NCBI RefSeq assembly: GCF_963678635.1
Contig: NC_087062.1
Location: 82,110,832-82,174,831, forward strand
DNA from: Symsagittifera roscoffensis
Taxonomy: Eukaryota > Xenacoelomorpha > Acoela > Convolutidae
Direction of reading: 5' to 3'
Length of the DNA: 64,000 bases
Part shown: positions 14,701-27,949 of the stretch, in pieces
Layout: the number at the start of each line of letters is the position of its first letter
Numbering within the stretch: the stretch's first letter is position 1
Translations under genes and position numbers: made by a program
The notes under the pieces: model-generated
What the model was told of the DNA's origin: nothing
What the model saw: only the letters and a program-made list of their open reading frames with translations
The model's database searches: none

Positions 14701-15302
14701 ACCTATCCGTCAGATGTTGGTAAAAATTATGCTTTTTTATTTATTCAAACATTGCAGAAAATGGTTTTGTTGTTGATACTAAATCAAAATACTGCGATCT
14801 TTCGCAATTATGCAGCGTATCAAAAACGTTGTAATGAGTTTAACACAAAAGATTGATTTGACTTTTTCACAGAGCCCCAATACCGTAAAGTTGTAACGAA
14901 TAAACTTCATATTAGTCAAACACAAGTCAAGACAACAGGGAAAATCGATATACATATTAACGAAAAAGAACGGAGAGAAAACGTGCGAATAGTTTCTTCA
15001 GGTAAATCTTCCCATTTAGGAAAAGTGCTATGACTTTGCTCAGATAATGGTAAAAATCATGCTTTTTTTGTGTATTCAAACATTTTAGAGTATGGTTTTC
15101 TTGAAGATACTAAATCAAAACTACTGCATTCCTTCGCAATTATGCGGCGTATCAAAAAACGATGTGTTGAGCTAGATACAAAAGATTGATTTCCGTTTTT
15201 TGACAGAGCCGTTTCCCGAAAAATTGAAAAGAATAATTTTTACAGTACTGGAATACTAGTAGAGAAAACAGGGACAATCGAAATAATATTAACGAAAAGA
15301 AC

Positions 15303-15311
15303 GGGGGGGGG
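15303..15311 (+). repeat. G run, site 1
   Basis: Nine G residues at the same monomer position as the run at 2627. Confidence 0.95.
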
Positions 15312-15491
15312 AAGTGAAAATAGTTTCTTCAGCTGAAGGTTCCGACTTATAAAAACTGCTCTGTCTAAGATTGGGGGCGCAGTATGATTTCAGGGTCAGA
15401 TTTTAACGAGCTTATCGGTCAGATAATATTAAAATTCATGCCTTTTTGTGTATTCAAACATTGTAGGGTTAGTATTTGTAGATGAAACTAA

Positions 15492-15568
15492 ACCAAAATA
15501 CTGCGACGCTTCGCAATTATGCAGCGTATCAACGCTGCATATTTGCGAAGCATCGCAGTAGTTTTGGT
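15492..15568. repeat. Foldback hairpin inside a satellite monomer
   Basis: Left arm 15492-15527 and right arm 15532-15568 are reverse complements over about 36 bp, with two or three mismatches and one 1-bp indel. They are separated by the 4-base loop 'atca'. The arms are the ordinary 'tgcgacgcttcgcaattatg' segment of the monomer and its inverted copy, so the hairpin arose inside the satellite. Confidence 0.9.
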
Positions 15569-16834
15569 ACATCGTTTGATACAGAAAATTAATTTCAATG
15601 TTGTCACAGATCACTTTTCTCAAAAAACGGAAAAGAACAAGTTTCATAGTACTCGAATACTTGTGAAGAAAACAGGAAAAATTGAAATGCATTTTAACGA
15701 CAAGAACGGAGAGAAAATGTGCAGTTACTTTCCTCGGCTGAATCGCCCGACTTATGAAAAGCGTTATGTCTAAAATTGAGGGCGCACTATGTTTCGGAAC
15801 AAATTTGAACGAACCTATACGTCAGATATTGGTAAATTTATGCTTTTTTAAGTGTTCAAACTTTGAAGAGTATGGTTTTGTTGATGATTTAAATCAAAAT
15901 ACTGCGATTCTTTGCAATTATGCAGCGTATCAAAAACGATGTAATGATTTTGATACAAAAGATTGATTTGAACTTTTTCACAGAGCCCCAATACCGATAA
16001 GTTGTAACGAACAAGTTTCATAGTAGTCAAATACAAGTAAAGACAACAGGGAAAATCGATATACATATAGAAAAAAACGGAGAAAAAATGTGCAAATATT
16101 TTCATCAGGTGAATCTTCCTATTTAAGAAAAAACTTATGTCTAAAATCGGGGGCGCAGTCTGTTTTCGGAACGAATTTGAACGAACCTATCCGTCAGATG
16201 TTGGTAAAAATCATGCTTTTTTGTGTATTCAAACATTGTAGAGTACGGTTTTGTTGTTAATACTAAATCAAAAGACTGCGATCCTTCGCAATTATGCAGC
16301 GTATTAAAAGGATGTGTTGAGTTGGATACAGAAGGTTGATTTGAGTTTGTTCACAGAGCCCCAATACCGTAAAGTTGTAACGAATAAATTTCATATTAGT
16401 CAAACACAAGTCAAGACAACAGGGAAAATTGATATACATATTAACGAAAAAGAACGGAGAGAAAATGTGCAAATAGCTTCTTCAGTTAAATCTTCCCATT
16501 TAAGAAAAGTGTTATGTCTAAAATCTGGGGCGCAATATGTTTTATGGGACAAATTTTTACGAGCTTACCCGTCAGATAATGGTAAAAATTATGCTTTTTT
16601 GCATATTCAAACATTTTAGAGTATGGTTTTCTTGAAGATACTAAATCAAGCTACTGCATTGCTTCGCAATTATGCAGCGTATCAAAAAACGATGTGTTTT
16701 GTTAGATACAAAAGATTGATTTCCATTTTTTGACAGAGCCCGTTTCCCGAAAAGTTGAAAAGAATAACTTTTACAGTACTGGAATACTAGTAGAGAAAAC
16801 AGGGACAATCGAAAGACATATAAACGAAAAGAAC

Positions 16835-16856
16835 GGGGGGGGGGGGGGGGGGGGGG
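16835..16856 (+). repeat. G run of 22, site 1
   Basis: Twenty-two consecutive G residues follow 'gaaaagaac'. This is the longest homopolymer of its kind in the window and a candidate quadruplex former or assembly-sensitive length. Confidence 0.9.
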
Positions 16857-17037
16857 AAATGTGAAAATAGTTTCTTCAGCTGAATGTTCCGACTTATAAA
16901 AATTGCTCTGTCTAGATTGGGGGCGCAGTATGTTTTCAGGGACAAATTTTAACGAGCTTATCGGTCAGATGATATTAAAGTCCATGCCTTTTTGTGTATT
17001 CAAATATTGTAGGGTTAGTATTTGTAGATGAAACTAA

Positions 17038-17115
17038 ACCAAAAATACTGCGACGCTTCGCAAATATGCAGCGTATCAACGCTGCATATTTGCAGAGCAT
17101 CGCAGTAGTTTTGGT
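17038..17115. repeat. Second copy of the foldback hairpin
   Basis: Arms 17038-17074 and 17079-17115 flank the same 'atca' loop as the copy 1546 bp upstream. It was most likely carried here by the 1.55-kb higher-order duplication. The left arm has 'caaatatgc', which pairs better with the right arm than 'caattatgc' does in the other copy. Confidence 0.9.
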
Positions 17116-17696
17116 ACATCGTTTGATACAGAAAATTAATTTCAATGTTGTCACAGATCACTTTTTTCAAAAAACTGAAAAGAATAAGTTTCATAGTACT
17201 CGAATACTAGTGAAGAAAACAGGAAAAATCGAAATGCATTTTAACGAAAAGAACGGAGAGAAAATGTGCAGTTACTTTCATCGGCTGAATCGCCCGATTT
17301 ATGAAAAGCGTTATGTCTAAAATTGAGGGCGCAGTATGTTTTCGGAACAAATTTGAACGAACCTATCCGTCAGATATTGGTAAAATCATGCTTTTTTAAG
17401 TATTCAAACATTGAAGAGTATGGTTTTGTTGATGATTTAAATCAAAATTCTGCGATCCTTCGCAATTATGCAGCGTATCAAAAACGATGTAATGATTTTG
17501 ATACAAAAGATTGATTTGAACTTTTTCACAGAGCCCAATACCGATAAGTTGTAACGAACAAGTTTCATAGTAGTCAAATACAAGTAACGACAACAGGGAA
17601 AATTGAAATACATATAGAAAAAAAACGGAAAGAAAATGTGCAAATATTTTCTTCAGGTGAATCTTCCTATTTAAGAAAAATCTTATGTCTAAAATC

Positions 17697-17712
17697 GGGG
17701 GTGGGGGGGGGG
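17697..17712 (+). repeat. G run with one T, site 2
   Basis: Five G, one T and ten G replace the usual 'tcgggggcgcag'. The 'cgcag' block that follows in other monomers has become 'cag'. Confidence 0.9.
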
Positions 17713-18462
17713 CAGTCTGTTTTGGGAACGAATTTGAACGAACCTATCCGTCAGATGTTGGTAAAATTATGCTTTTTTGTGTGTTCAAACATTGTAGAGT
17801 ACGGTTACGGTTTTGCTGTTGATACTAAATCAAAATACTGCGATCCTTCGCAATTATGCAGCGTACCAAAAATGACGTAATGAGTTCGAAACAAAAGAAT
17901 GATTCGAACTTTTTCACAGAGCCCCAATACCAAAAAATTGTAATGAATAATTTTCATACCAGTCAAATACAAGTCAAAACAACAGGAAAAATCGATATAC
18001 ACATTAACGAAAAAAAAACGGAGAGAAAAAGTGCAAATAGTTTCTTCAGGTGAATCTTCCCCTTAAAGAAAAGTTTTAGGTCTAAAATCGGGGCGCAGTA
18101 TGTTTTCGGAACGAATTTGAACGAATCTATCCGTGAGATATTGGTAAAATCAGGCTTTTTTAAGTATTCAAACATTGACGAGTATGGTTTTGTTGATGAT
18201 TTAAATCAAAATACGGCGATCCTTCTCAATTATGCAGCGTATCAAAAACGATGTAATGATTTTGATACAAAAGATTGATTTGAACTTTTTCACAGAGCCC
18301 AATACCGATAAGTTGTAACGAACAAGTTTCATAGTAGTCAAATACAAGTAACGACAACAGGGAAAATTGAAATACATATAGAAAAAAAAAACGGAAAGAA
18401 AATGTGCAAATAATTTCTTCAGGTGAATCTTCCTATTTAAGAAAAATCTTATGTCTAAAATC

Positions 18463-18481
18463 GGGGGTGGGGGGGGGGGGG
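18463..18481 (+). repeat. G run with one T, site 2
   Basis: Five G, one T and thirteen G. This is the duplicated partner of the run at 17697, three G longer. Confidence 0.9.
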
Positions 18482-21400
18482 CAGTCTGTTTTGGGAACGA
18501 ATTTGAACGAACCTATCCGTCAGATGTTGGTAAAATTATGCTTTTTTGTGTGTTCAAACATTGTAGAGTACGGTTACGGTTTTGCTGTTGATACTAAATC
18601 AAAATACTGCGATCCTTCGCAATTATGCAGCGTACCAAAAATGACGTAATGAGTTCAAAACAAAAGAATGATTCGAACTTTTTCACAGAGCCCCAATACC
18701 AAAAAATTGTAATGAATAATTTTCATAGTAGTCAAATACAAGTCAAAACAACAGGAAAAATCGATATACACATTAACGAAAAAAAAACGGAGAGAAAAAG
18801 TGCGAATAGTTTCTTCAGGTGAATCTTCCCCTTTAAGAAGAGTTTATGTCTAAAATTGGGGGCGCAGTATGTTCTCGGAACAAACTTGAACGAACCTATC
18901 CGTCAGATGGTCAGATGTTGGTGAAAATCATGCTTTTTTGTGTGTTCAAACATTGTAGAGTACGGTTTTGCTGTTGATACTAAATCAAAATACTGCGATC
19001 CTTCGCAATTATGCAGCGTACCAAAAATGACGTAATGAGTTCAAAACAAAAGAATGATTTGAACTTTTTCACAGAGCCCCAATACCAAAAAATTGTAATG
19101 AATAATTTTCATAGTAGTCAAATACAAGTCGAAACAACAGGAAAAATCGATATACACATTAACGAAAAAAAAAACAGAGAGAAAATGTGCAAATAGTTTC
19201 TTCAGGTGAATCTTCCCATTAAAGAAAAGTTTTAGGTCTAAAATTGGGGCGCAGTATGTTTTCGGAACGAATTTGAACGAATCTATCCGTGAGATATTGG
19301 TAAAATCATGCTTTTTTAAGTATTCAAACATTGACGAGTATGGTTTTGTTGATGATTTAAATCAAAATACGGCGATCCTTCTCAATTATGCAGCGTATCA
19401 AAAACGATGTAATAATTTTGATACAAAAGATTGATTTGAACTTTTTCACAGAGCCCCAATACCGATAAGTTGTAACGAACAAGTTTCATAGTATTCAAAT
19501 ACAAGTCAAAACAACAGGAAACATTGATATACACATTAACGAAAAAAAAACGGAGAGAAAATGTGCAAATAGTTTCTTCAGGTGAATCTTCCCCTTTAAG
19601 AAGAGTTTATGTCTAAAATTGGGGGCGCAGTATGTTTTCGGAACAAACTTGAACGAACCTATCCGTCAGATGGTCAGATGTTGGTGAAAATTATGCTTTT
19701 TTGTGTATTCAAACATTCTAGAGTATGGTTTTGTTGTTGATACTAAATCAAAAAACTGCGTTCCTTCGCAATTATGCAGCGTATCAAAAAGGATGTGTTG
19801 AGTTGGATACAAAAGGTTGATTTGAGTTTGTTGACAGAGCTCCAATACCAAAAAATTGTCAAGAATAAATTTCGTTGTAGTCAAATACAAGTCAAAACAA
19901 CAGGAAAAATCGATATACATATTAACGAAAAAAAAACGGAGAGAAAATGTGCAAATAGTTTCTTCAGGTGAATCTTCCCATTAAAGGAAAGTGTTAGGTC
20001 TAAAATCGGGGCGCAGTATGTTTTTGGAACGAATTTGAACGAACCTATCTGTGAGATATTGGTAAAATCATGCTTTTTAAAGTATTCAAACATTGACGAG
20101 TATGGTTTTGTTGATGATTTAAATCAAAATACGGCGATCCTTTGCAATTATGCAGCGTATCAAAAACGATGTAAGATTTTTGATACAAAAGATTGATTTG
20201 ACCTTTTTCACAGAGCCCCAATACCAAAAAATTGTAATGAATGATTTACATAGTAGTCAAATACAAGTCGAAACAACAGGAAAAATCGATATACACATTA
20301 ACGAAAAAAACAGAGAAAAAATGTGCAAATAGTTTCTTCAGGTGAATCTTCCCATTAAATAAAAGTTTTAGGTCTTAAATCGGGGCGCAGTATGTTTTCG
20401 GAACGAATTTGAACGAACCTATCCGTGAGATATTGGTAAAATCATGCTTTTTTAAGTATTCAAACATTGACGAGTATGGTTTTGTAGATGATTTTAATTA
20501 AAATACGGCGATCCTTCGCAATTATGCAGCGTATCAAAAACGATGTAATGATTTTGATACAAAAGATTGATTTGAACTTTTTCACAGAGCCCCAATACGG
20601 ATAAGTTGTAACGAACAAGTTTCATAGTAGTCAAATACAAGTCAAAACAACAGGAAAAATCTATATACACATTAACGAAAAAAAAACGGAGAGAAAATGT
20701 GCAAATAATTTCCTCAGGTGAATCTTCCCATTAAAGAAAAGTTTTAGATCTAAAATCGGGGCGCAGTATGTTTTCGGAACGAACTTGAACGAACCTATCC
20801 GTCAGATGGTCAGATGATGGTAAAAATTATGCTTTTTTGTGTATTCAAACATTCTAGAGTATGGTTTTGTTGTTGATACTAAATCAAAAAACTGCGTTCC
20901 TTCGCAATTATGCAGCGTATCAAAAAGGATGTGTTGAGTTGGATACAAAAGGTTGATTTGAGTTTGTTCACAGAGCTTCAATACCAAAAAATTGTAAAGA
21001 ATAAATTTCATAGTAGTCAAATATAAGTCAAAACAACAGGAAAAATCGATATACACATTAACGAAAAAAAAACGGAGACAGAAAATGTGCAAATAGTTTC
21101 TTCAGGTGAATTTTCCCGTTAAAGGAAAGTGTTAGGTCTAAAATCGGGGCGCAGTATGTTTTTGGAACGAATTTGAACGAACCTATCTGTGAGATATTGG
21201 TAAAATCATGCTTTTTAAAGTATTCAAACAGTGACGAGTATGGTTTTGTTGATGATTTAAATCAAAATACGGCGATCCTTCGCAATTATGCAGCGTACCA
21301 TAAACGATGTAATGATTTTGATACAAAAGATTGATTTGAACTTTTTCACAAAGCCCCAATACCGATAAGTTGTAATGAACCAGTTTCATAGTAGTCAAAT

Positions 21401-21520
21401 ACAAGTCAAAACAACAGGAAAAATCGATATACACATTAACGAAAAAAAACGGAGAGAAAATGTGCAAATATTTTCTTTAGGTGAATCTTCCTATTTAAGA
21501 AAAATCTTATGTCTAAAATC

Positions 21521-21533
21521 GGGGGGGGGGGGG
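21521..21533 (+). repeat. G run, site 2
   Basis: Thirteen uninterrupted G residues at the same monomer position as 17697. Confidence 0.9.
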
Positions 21534-23808
21534 CAGTCTGTTTTCGGAACAAAATTCAACGAACCTATCCTTCAGATGTTGGTAAAAGTCACGCTTTTTT
21601 GTGTGTTCAAATATAGTAGAGTACGGTTTTGCTGTTGATACTAAATCAAAATACTGCGATCCTTCGCAATTATGCAGCGTACCAAAAATGACGTAATGAG
21701 TTCAAAACAAAAGAATGATTTGAACTTTTTCACAGAGCCCCAATACCAAAAAAATGTAATGAATAATTTTCATAGTAGTCAAATACAAGTCAAAACAACA
21801 GGAAAAATCGATATACACATTAACGAAAAAAAAAAACAGAGAGAAAATGTGCAAATAGTTTCTTCAGGTGAATCTTCCCATTAAAGAAAAGTTTTAGGTC
21901 TTAAATCGGGGCGCAGTATGTTTTTGGAACGAATTTGAACGAACCTATCTGTGAGATATTGGTAAAATCATGCTTTTTAAAGTATTCAAACATTGACGAG
22001 TATGGTTTTGTTGATGATTTAAATCAAAATACGGCGATCCTTTGCAATAATGCAGCGTATCAAAAACGATGTAAAAATTTTGATACAAAAGATTGATTTG
22101 AATTTTTTCACAGAGCCCCAATACCAAAAAATTGTAATGAATGATTTACATAGTAGTCAAATACAAGTCGAAACAACAGGAAAAATCGATACACACATTA
22201 ACGAAAAAAAAAACAGAGAGAAAATGTGCAAATAGTTTCTTCAGGTGAATCTTCCCATTAAAGAAAAGTTTTAGGTCTTAAATCGGGGCGCAGTATGTTT
22301 TTCGGAACGAATTTGAACGAACCTATCCGTGAGATATTGGTAAAATCATGCTTTTTTAAGTATTCAAACATTGACGAGTATGGTTTTGTTGATGATTTAA
22401 ATCAAAATACGGCGATCCTTCGCAATTATGCAGCGTATCAAAAACGATGTAATGATTTTGATACAAAAGATTGATTTGAACTTTTTCACAGAGCCCCAAT
22501 ACGGATAAGTTGTAACGAGCAAGTTTCATAGTAGTCAAATACAAGTCAAAACAACAGGAAAAATCTATATACGCATTAACGAAAAAAAAACGGAGAGAAA
22601 ATGTGAAAATAATTTCCTCAGGTGATTCTTCCCATTAAAGAAAAGTTTTAGATCTAAAATCGGGGCGCAGTATGTTTTCGGAACAAACTTGAACGAACCT
22701 ATCCGTCAGATGGTCAGATGATGGTAAAAATTATGCTTTTTTGTGTATTCAAACATTCTAGAGTATGGTTTTGTTGTTGATACTAAATCAAAAAACTGCG
22801 TTCCTTCGTAATTATGCAGCGTATCAAAAAAGATGTGTTGAGTTGGATACAAAAGGTTGATTTGAGTTTGTTCACAGAGCTCCAATACCAAAAAATTGTA
22901 AAGAATAAATTTCATAGTAGTCAAATACAAGTCAAAACAACAGGAAAAATCGATATCCACATTAACGAAAAAAAAACGGAGAGAAAATGTGCAAATAGTT
23001 TCTTCAGGTGAATCTTCCCCTTTAAGAAGAGTTTATGTCTAAAATTGGGGGCGCAGTATGTTTTCGGAACAAACTTGAACGAACCTATCCGTCAGATGGT
23101 CAGATGTTGGTGAAAATTATGCTTTTTTGTGTATTCAAACATTCTAGAGTATGGTTTTGTTGTTGATACTAAATCAAAAAACTGCGTTCCTTCGCAATTA
23201 TGCAGCGTATCAAAAAGGATGTGTTGAGTTGGATACAAAAGGTTGATTTGAGTTTGTTCACAGAGCTCCAATACCAAAAAATTGTCAAGAATAAATTTCG
23301 TTGTAGTCAAATACAAGTCAAAACAACAGGAAAAATCGATATACATATTAACGAAAAAAAAACGGAGAGAAAATGTGCAAATAGTTTCTTCAGGTGAATC
23401 TTCCCATTAAAGGAAAGTGTTAGGTCTAAAATCGGGGCGCAGTATGTTTTTGGAACGAATTTGAACGAACCTATCTGTGAGATATTGGTAAAATCATGCT
23501 TTTTAAAGTATTCAAACATTGACGAGTATGGTTTTGTTGATGATTTAAATCAAAATACGGCGATCCTTCGCAATTATGCAGCGTACCAAAAACGATGTAA
23601 TGACTTTGATACAAAAGATTGATTTGAACTTTTTCACAGAGCCCCAATACCGATAAGTTGTAACGAACCAGTTTCATAGTAGTCAAATACAAGTCAAAAC
23701 AACAGGAAAAATCGATATACACATTAACGAAAAAAAACGGAGAGAAAATGTGCAAATATTTTTTTCAGGTGAATCTTCCTATTTAAGAAAAATCTTATGT
23801 CTAAAATT

Positions 23809-23820
23809 GGGGGGGGGGGG
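23809..23820 (+). repeat. G run, site 2
   Basis: Twelve uninterrupted G residues. The monomer lies six monomers downstream of the one at 21521 and shares its other variants. Confidence 0.9.
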
Positions 23821-26800
23821 CAGTCTGTTTTCGGAACAAATTTCAACGAACCTATCCTTCAGATGTTGGTAAAAGTCACGCTTTTTTGTGTGTTCAAATA
23901 TTGTAGAGTACGGTTTTGCTGTTGATACTAAATCAAAATACTGCGATCCTTCGCAATTATGCAGCGTACCAAAAATGACGTAATGAGTTCAAAACAAAAG
24001 AATGATTTGAACTTTTTCACAGAGCCCCAATACCAAAAAATTGTAATGAATAATTTTCATAGTAGTCAAATACAAGTCAAAACAACAGGAAAAATTGATA
24101 TACACATTAACGAAAAAAAAACAGAGAGAAAATTTGCAAATAGTTTCTTCAGGTGAATCTTCCCATTAAAGAAAAGTTTTAGGTCTAAAATCGGGGCGCA
24201 GTATGTTTTCGGAACGAATTTGAACGAACCTATCCGTGAGATATTGGTAAAATTATGCTTTTTCAAGTATTCAAACATTGACGAGTATGGTTTTGTTGAT
24301 GATTTAAATCAAAATACGGCGATCCTTTGCAATTATGCAGCGTATCAAAAACAATGTAATGATTTTGATACAAAAGATTGATTTGAACTTTTTCACAGAG
24401 CCCCAATACGGATAAGTTGTAACGAACAAGTTTCATAGTAGTCAAATACAAGTCAAAACATCATGAAAAATTTATATACACATTAACGAAGAAAAAAAAC
24501 GGAGAGAAAAGCTGCAAATAGTTTCTTCAGGTGAATCTTCCCATTAAAGAAAAGTTTTAGGTCTAAAATCGGGGCGCAGTATGTTTCCGTAACAAATATG
24601 AACGAACCTATCCGTGAGATATTGGTAAAATCATGCTTTTTTAAGTATTCAAACATTGACGAGTATAGTTTTGTTGATGATTTAAATCAAAATACGGCGA
24701 TCCTTTGCAATTATGCAGCGTATCAAAAACGATGTAATGATTTTGATACAAAAGATTGGTTTGAACTTTTTCACAGAGCCCCAATACGGATAAGTTGTAA
24801 CGAACAAGTTTCATAGTAGTCAAATACAAGTAAAGACAACAGGGAAAGTCGATATACATATAGAAAAAAACGAAGAGAGAATGTGCAAATAATTTCTTCA
24901 GGTGAATCTTCCTATTTAAGGAAAGTGTTAGGTCTAAAATCGGGGCGCAGTATGTTTTTGGAACGAATTTGAACGAACCTATCTGTGAGATATTGGTAAA
25001 ATCATGCTTTTTAAAGTATTCAAACAGTGACGAGTATGGTTTTGTTGATGATTTAAATCAAAGTACGGCGATCCTTCGCAATTATGCAGCGTACCAAAAA
25101 TGACGTAATGAGTTCAAAACAAAAGAATGATTTGAACTTTTTCACAGAGCCCCAATACCAAAAAATTGTAATGAATAATTTTCATAGTAGTCAAATACAA
25201 TTCAAAACAACAGGAAAAATCGATATACACATTAACGAAAGAAAACAGAGAGAAAATTTGCAAATAGTTTCTTCAGGTGAATCTTCCCATTAAAAAAAAG
25301 TTTTAGGTCTAAAATTGGGGCGCAGTATGTTTTCGAAACGAATTTGAACGAACCTATCCGTGAGATATTGGTAAAATCATGCTTTTTTAAGTATTCAAAC
25401 ATTGACGAGTATGGTTTTGTTGATGATTTACATCAAAATACGGCGATCCTTTGCAATTATGCAGCGTATAAAAAACGATGTAATGATTTTGATACAAAAG
25501 ATTCATTTGAACTTTTTCACAGAGCCCCAATACGGATAAGTTGTAACGAACAAGTTTCATAGTAGTCAAATACAAGTCAAAACAACAGGAAAAATCTATA
25601 TACACATAAACGAAAAAAAAACGAAGAGAAAATGTGCAAATAATTTCCTCAGGTGAATCTTCCCATCAAAGAAAAGTTTTAGGTCTAAAATCGGGACGCA
25701 GTATGTTTTCGGAACGAACTTAAACAAACCTATCCGTCAGATGTTCAAATGTTGGTAAAAATTATGCTTTTTTGTGTATTCAAACAATGTAGAGTACGGT
25801 TTTGTTGTTGATACTAAATCAAAAAACTGCGATCCTTCGCAATTAAGCAGCGTATCAAAAACGATGTAATGATTTTGATACAAAAGATTGGTTTGAACTT
25901 TTTCACAGAGCCCCAATACGGATAAGTTGTAACGAACAAGTTTCATAGTAGTCAAATACAAGTAAAGACAACAGGGAAAGTCGATATACATATAGAAAAA
26001 AAACGAAGAGAGAATGTGCAAATAATTTCTTCAGGTGAATCTTCCTATTTAAGGAAAGTGTTAGGTCTAAAATCGGGGCGCAGTATGTTTTTGGAACGAA
26101 TTTGAACGAACCTATCTGTGAGATATTGGTAAAATCATGCTTTTTAAAGTATTCAAACAGTGACGAGTATGGTTTTGTTGATGATTTAAATCAAAGTACG
26201 GCGATCCTTCGCAATTATGCAGCGTACCAAAAATGACGTATTGAGTTCAAAACAAAAGAATGATTTGAACTTTTTCACAGAGCCCCAATACCAAAAAATT
26301 GTAATGAATAATTTTCATAGTAGTCAAATACAAGTCAAAACAACAGGAAAAATCGATATACACATTAACGAAAAAAAAAGGGAGAAAATGTGCAAATAGT
26401 TTCTTCAGGTGAATTTTCCCATTAAAAAAAAGTTTTAGTTCTAAAATTGGGGCGCAGTATGTTTTCGGAACGAATTTGAACGAACCTATCCGTGAGATAT
26501 TGGTAAAATCATGCTTTTTTAAGTATTCAAACATTGACGAGTATGGTTTTGTAGATGATTTAAATCAAAATACGGCGATCCTTTGCAATTATGCAGCGTA
26601 TCAAAAACGATGTAATGATTTTGATACAAAAGATTGATTTGAACTTTTTCACAGAGCCCCAATACGGATAAGTTGTAACGAACAAGTTTCATAGTAGTCA
26701 AATACAAGTCAAAACAACATGAAAAGTCTATATACACATTAACGAAAGAAAACAGAGAGAAAATTTGCAAATAGTTTCTTCAGGTGAATCTTCCCATTAA

Positions 26801-27949
26801 AAAAAAGTTTTAGGTCTAAAATTGGGGCGCAGTACGTTTTCGAAACGAATTTGAACGAACCTATCCGTGAGATATTGGTAAAATCATGCTTTTTTAAGTA
26901 TTCAAACAATGACGAGTATGGTTTTGTTGATGATTTAAATCAAAATACGGCGATCCTTTGCAATTATGCAGCGTATCAAAAACGATGTAATGATTTTGAT
27001 ACAAAATATTCATTTGAACTTTTTCACAGAGCCCCAATACGGATAAGTTGTAACGAACAAGTTTCATAGTAGTCAAATACAAGTCAAAACAACAGGAAAA
27101 ATCTATATACACATAAACGAAAAAAAAACGAAGAGAAAATGTGCAAATAATTTCCTCAGGTGAATCTTCCCATTAAAGAAAAGTTTTAGGTCTAAAATCG
27201 GGACGCAGTATGTTTTCGGAACAAACTTAAACAAACCTATCCGTCAGATGTTCAAATGTTGGTAAAAATTATGCTTTTTTGTGTATTCAAACAATCTAGA
27301 GTACGGTTTTGTTGTTGATACTAAATCAAAAAACTGCGATCCTTCGCAATTATGCAGCGTATCAAAAACGATGTGTTGAGTTGGATACAAAGATTGATTT
27401 GAGTTTTTCACAGACCTCCAATACCAATAATTTGTAGAGAATAATTATCATAGTACTCAAATACAAGTCAAGACAACAGAAAAATCAAAAAACATATTAC
27501 CGAAAAGAACGGAGAGAAAATGTCTAAATAGTTTCTTCAGCTGAGTCTCCCCGTTTAAGAAAAGCGCTTTATCTAAAATTGGGGGCGCAGTATGATTTCA
27601 GGGACAAACTTTAACGAGCTTTTCTCACAGATAAGGGTAAAAATCATGCTTTTTTGTGTATCCAAACATTGTAGAGTATGGTTTCGTTGGTGATACTAAA
27701 CAAGAATTACTGCAATCCTTCGCAAGTTTGAAGTGTACCAAAAACGATGTGTTGAGTTTGATACCGACTAAGGATTTGATTTTTTTTCACAAAAGCCAGT
27801 GCAAAAAATGGTCATCAAAATGTTTCACACTATTCAAACAGAAATTTGTGATAAACAATGAAAACAAACACGTTTGCTTAGGATTTAGAAGATTTTCGCA
27901 AAGTCTCAGAAAGAATTTGAAAGAAATCTTTGTTTCTCTAAGAATTGAA

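Larger units (their letters stand above)
15040..17690 (+). repeat. Higher-order repeat pair at about 1.55-kb spacing
   Basis: About 15.04-16.13 kb and 16.58-17.69 kb share the same monomer order, including the two foldback monomers (offset 1546) and the G-run site 'gaacggggg'. This is four monomers per unit. Confidence 0.8.
17640..19170 (+). repeat. Dimeric satellite repeat, about 769-bp spacing
   Basis: The dimer starting at 17640 is repeated from 18404. It is nearly identical, including the interrupted G run and the duplicated 'gtacggttacggtt'. Offsets of 766-769 bp equal two monomers. This is probably a recent local duplication. Confidence 0.85.
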
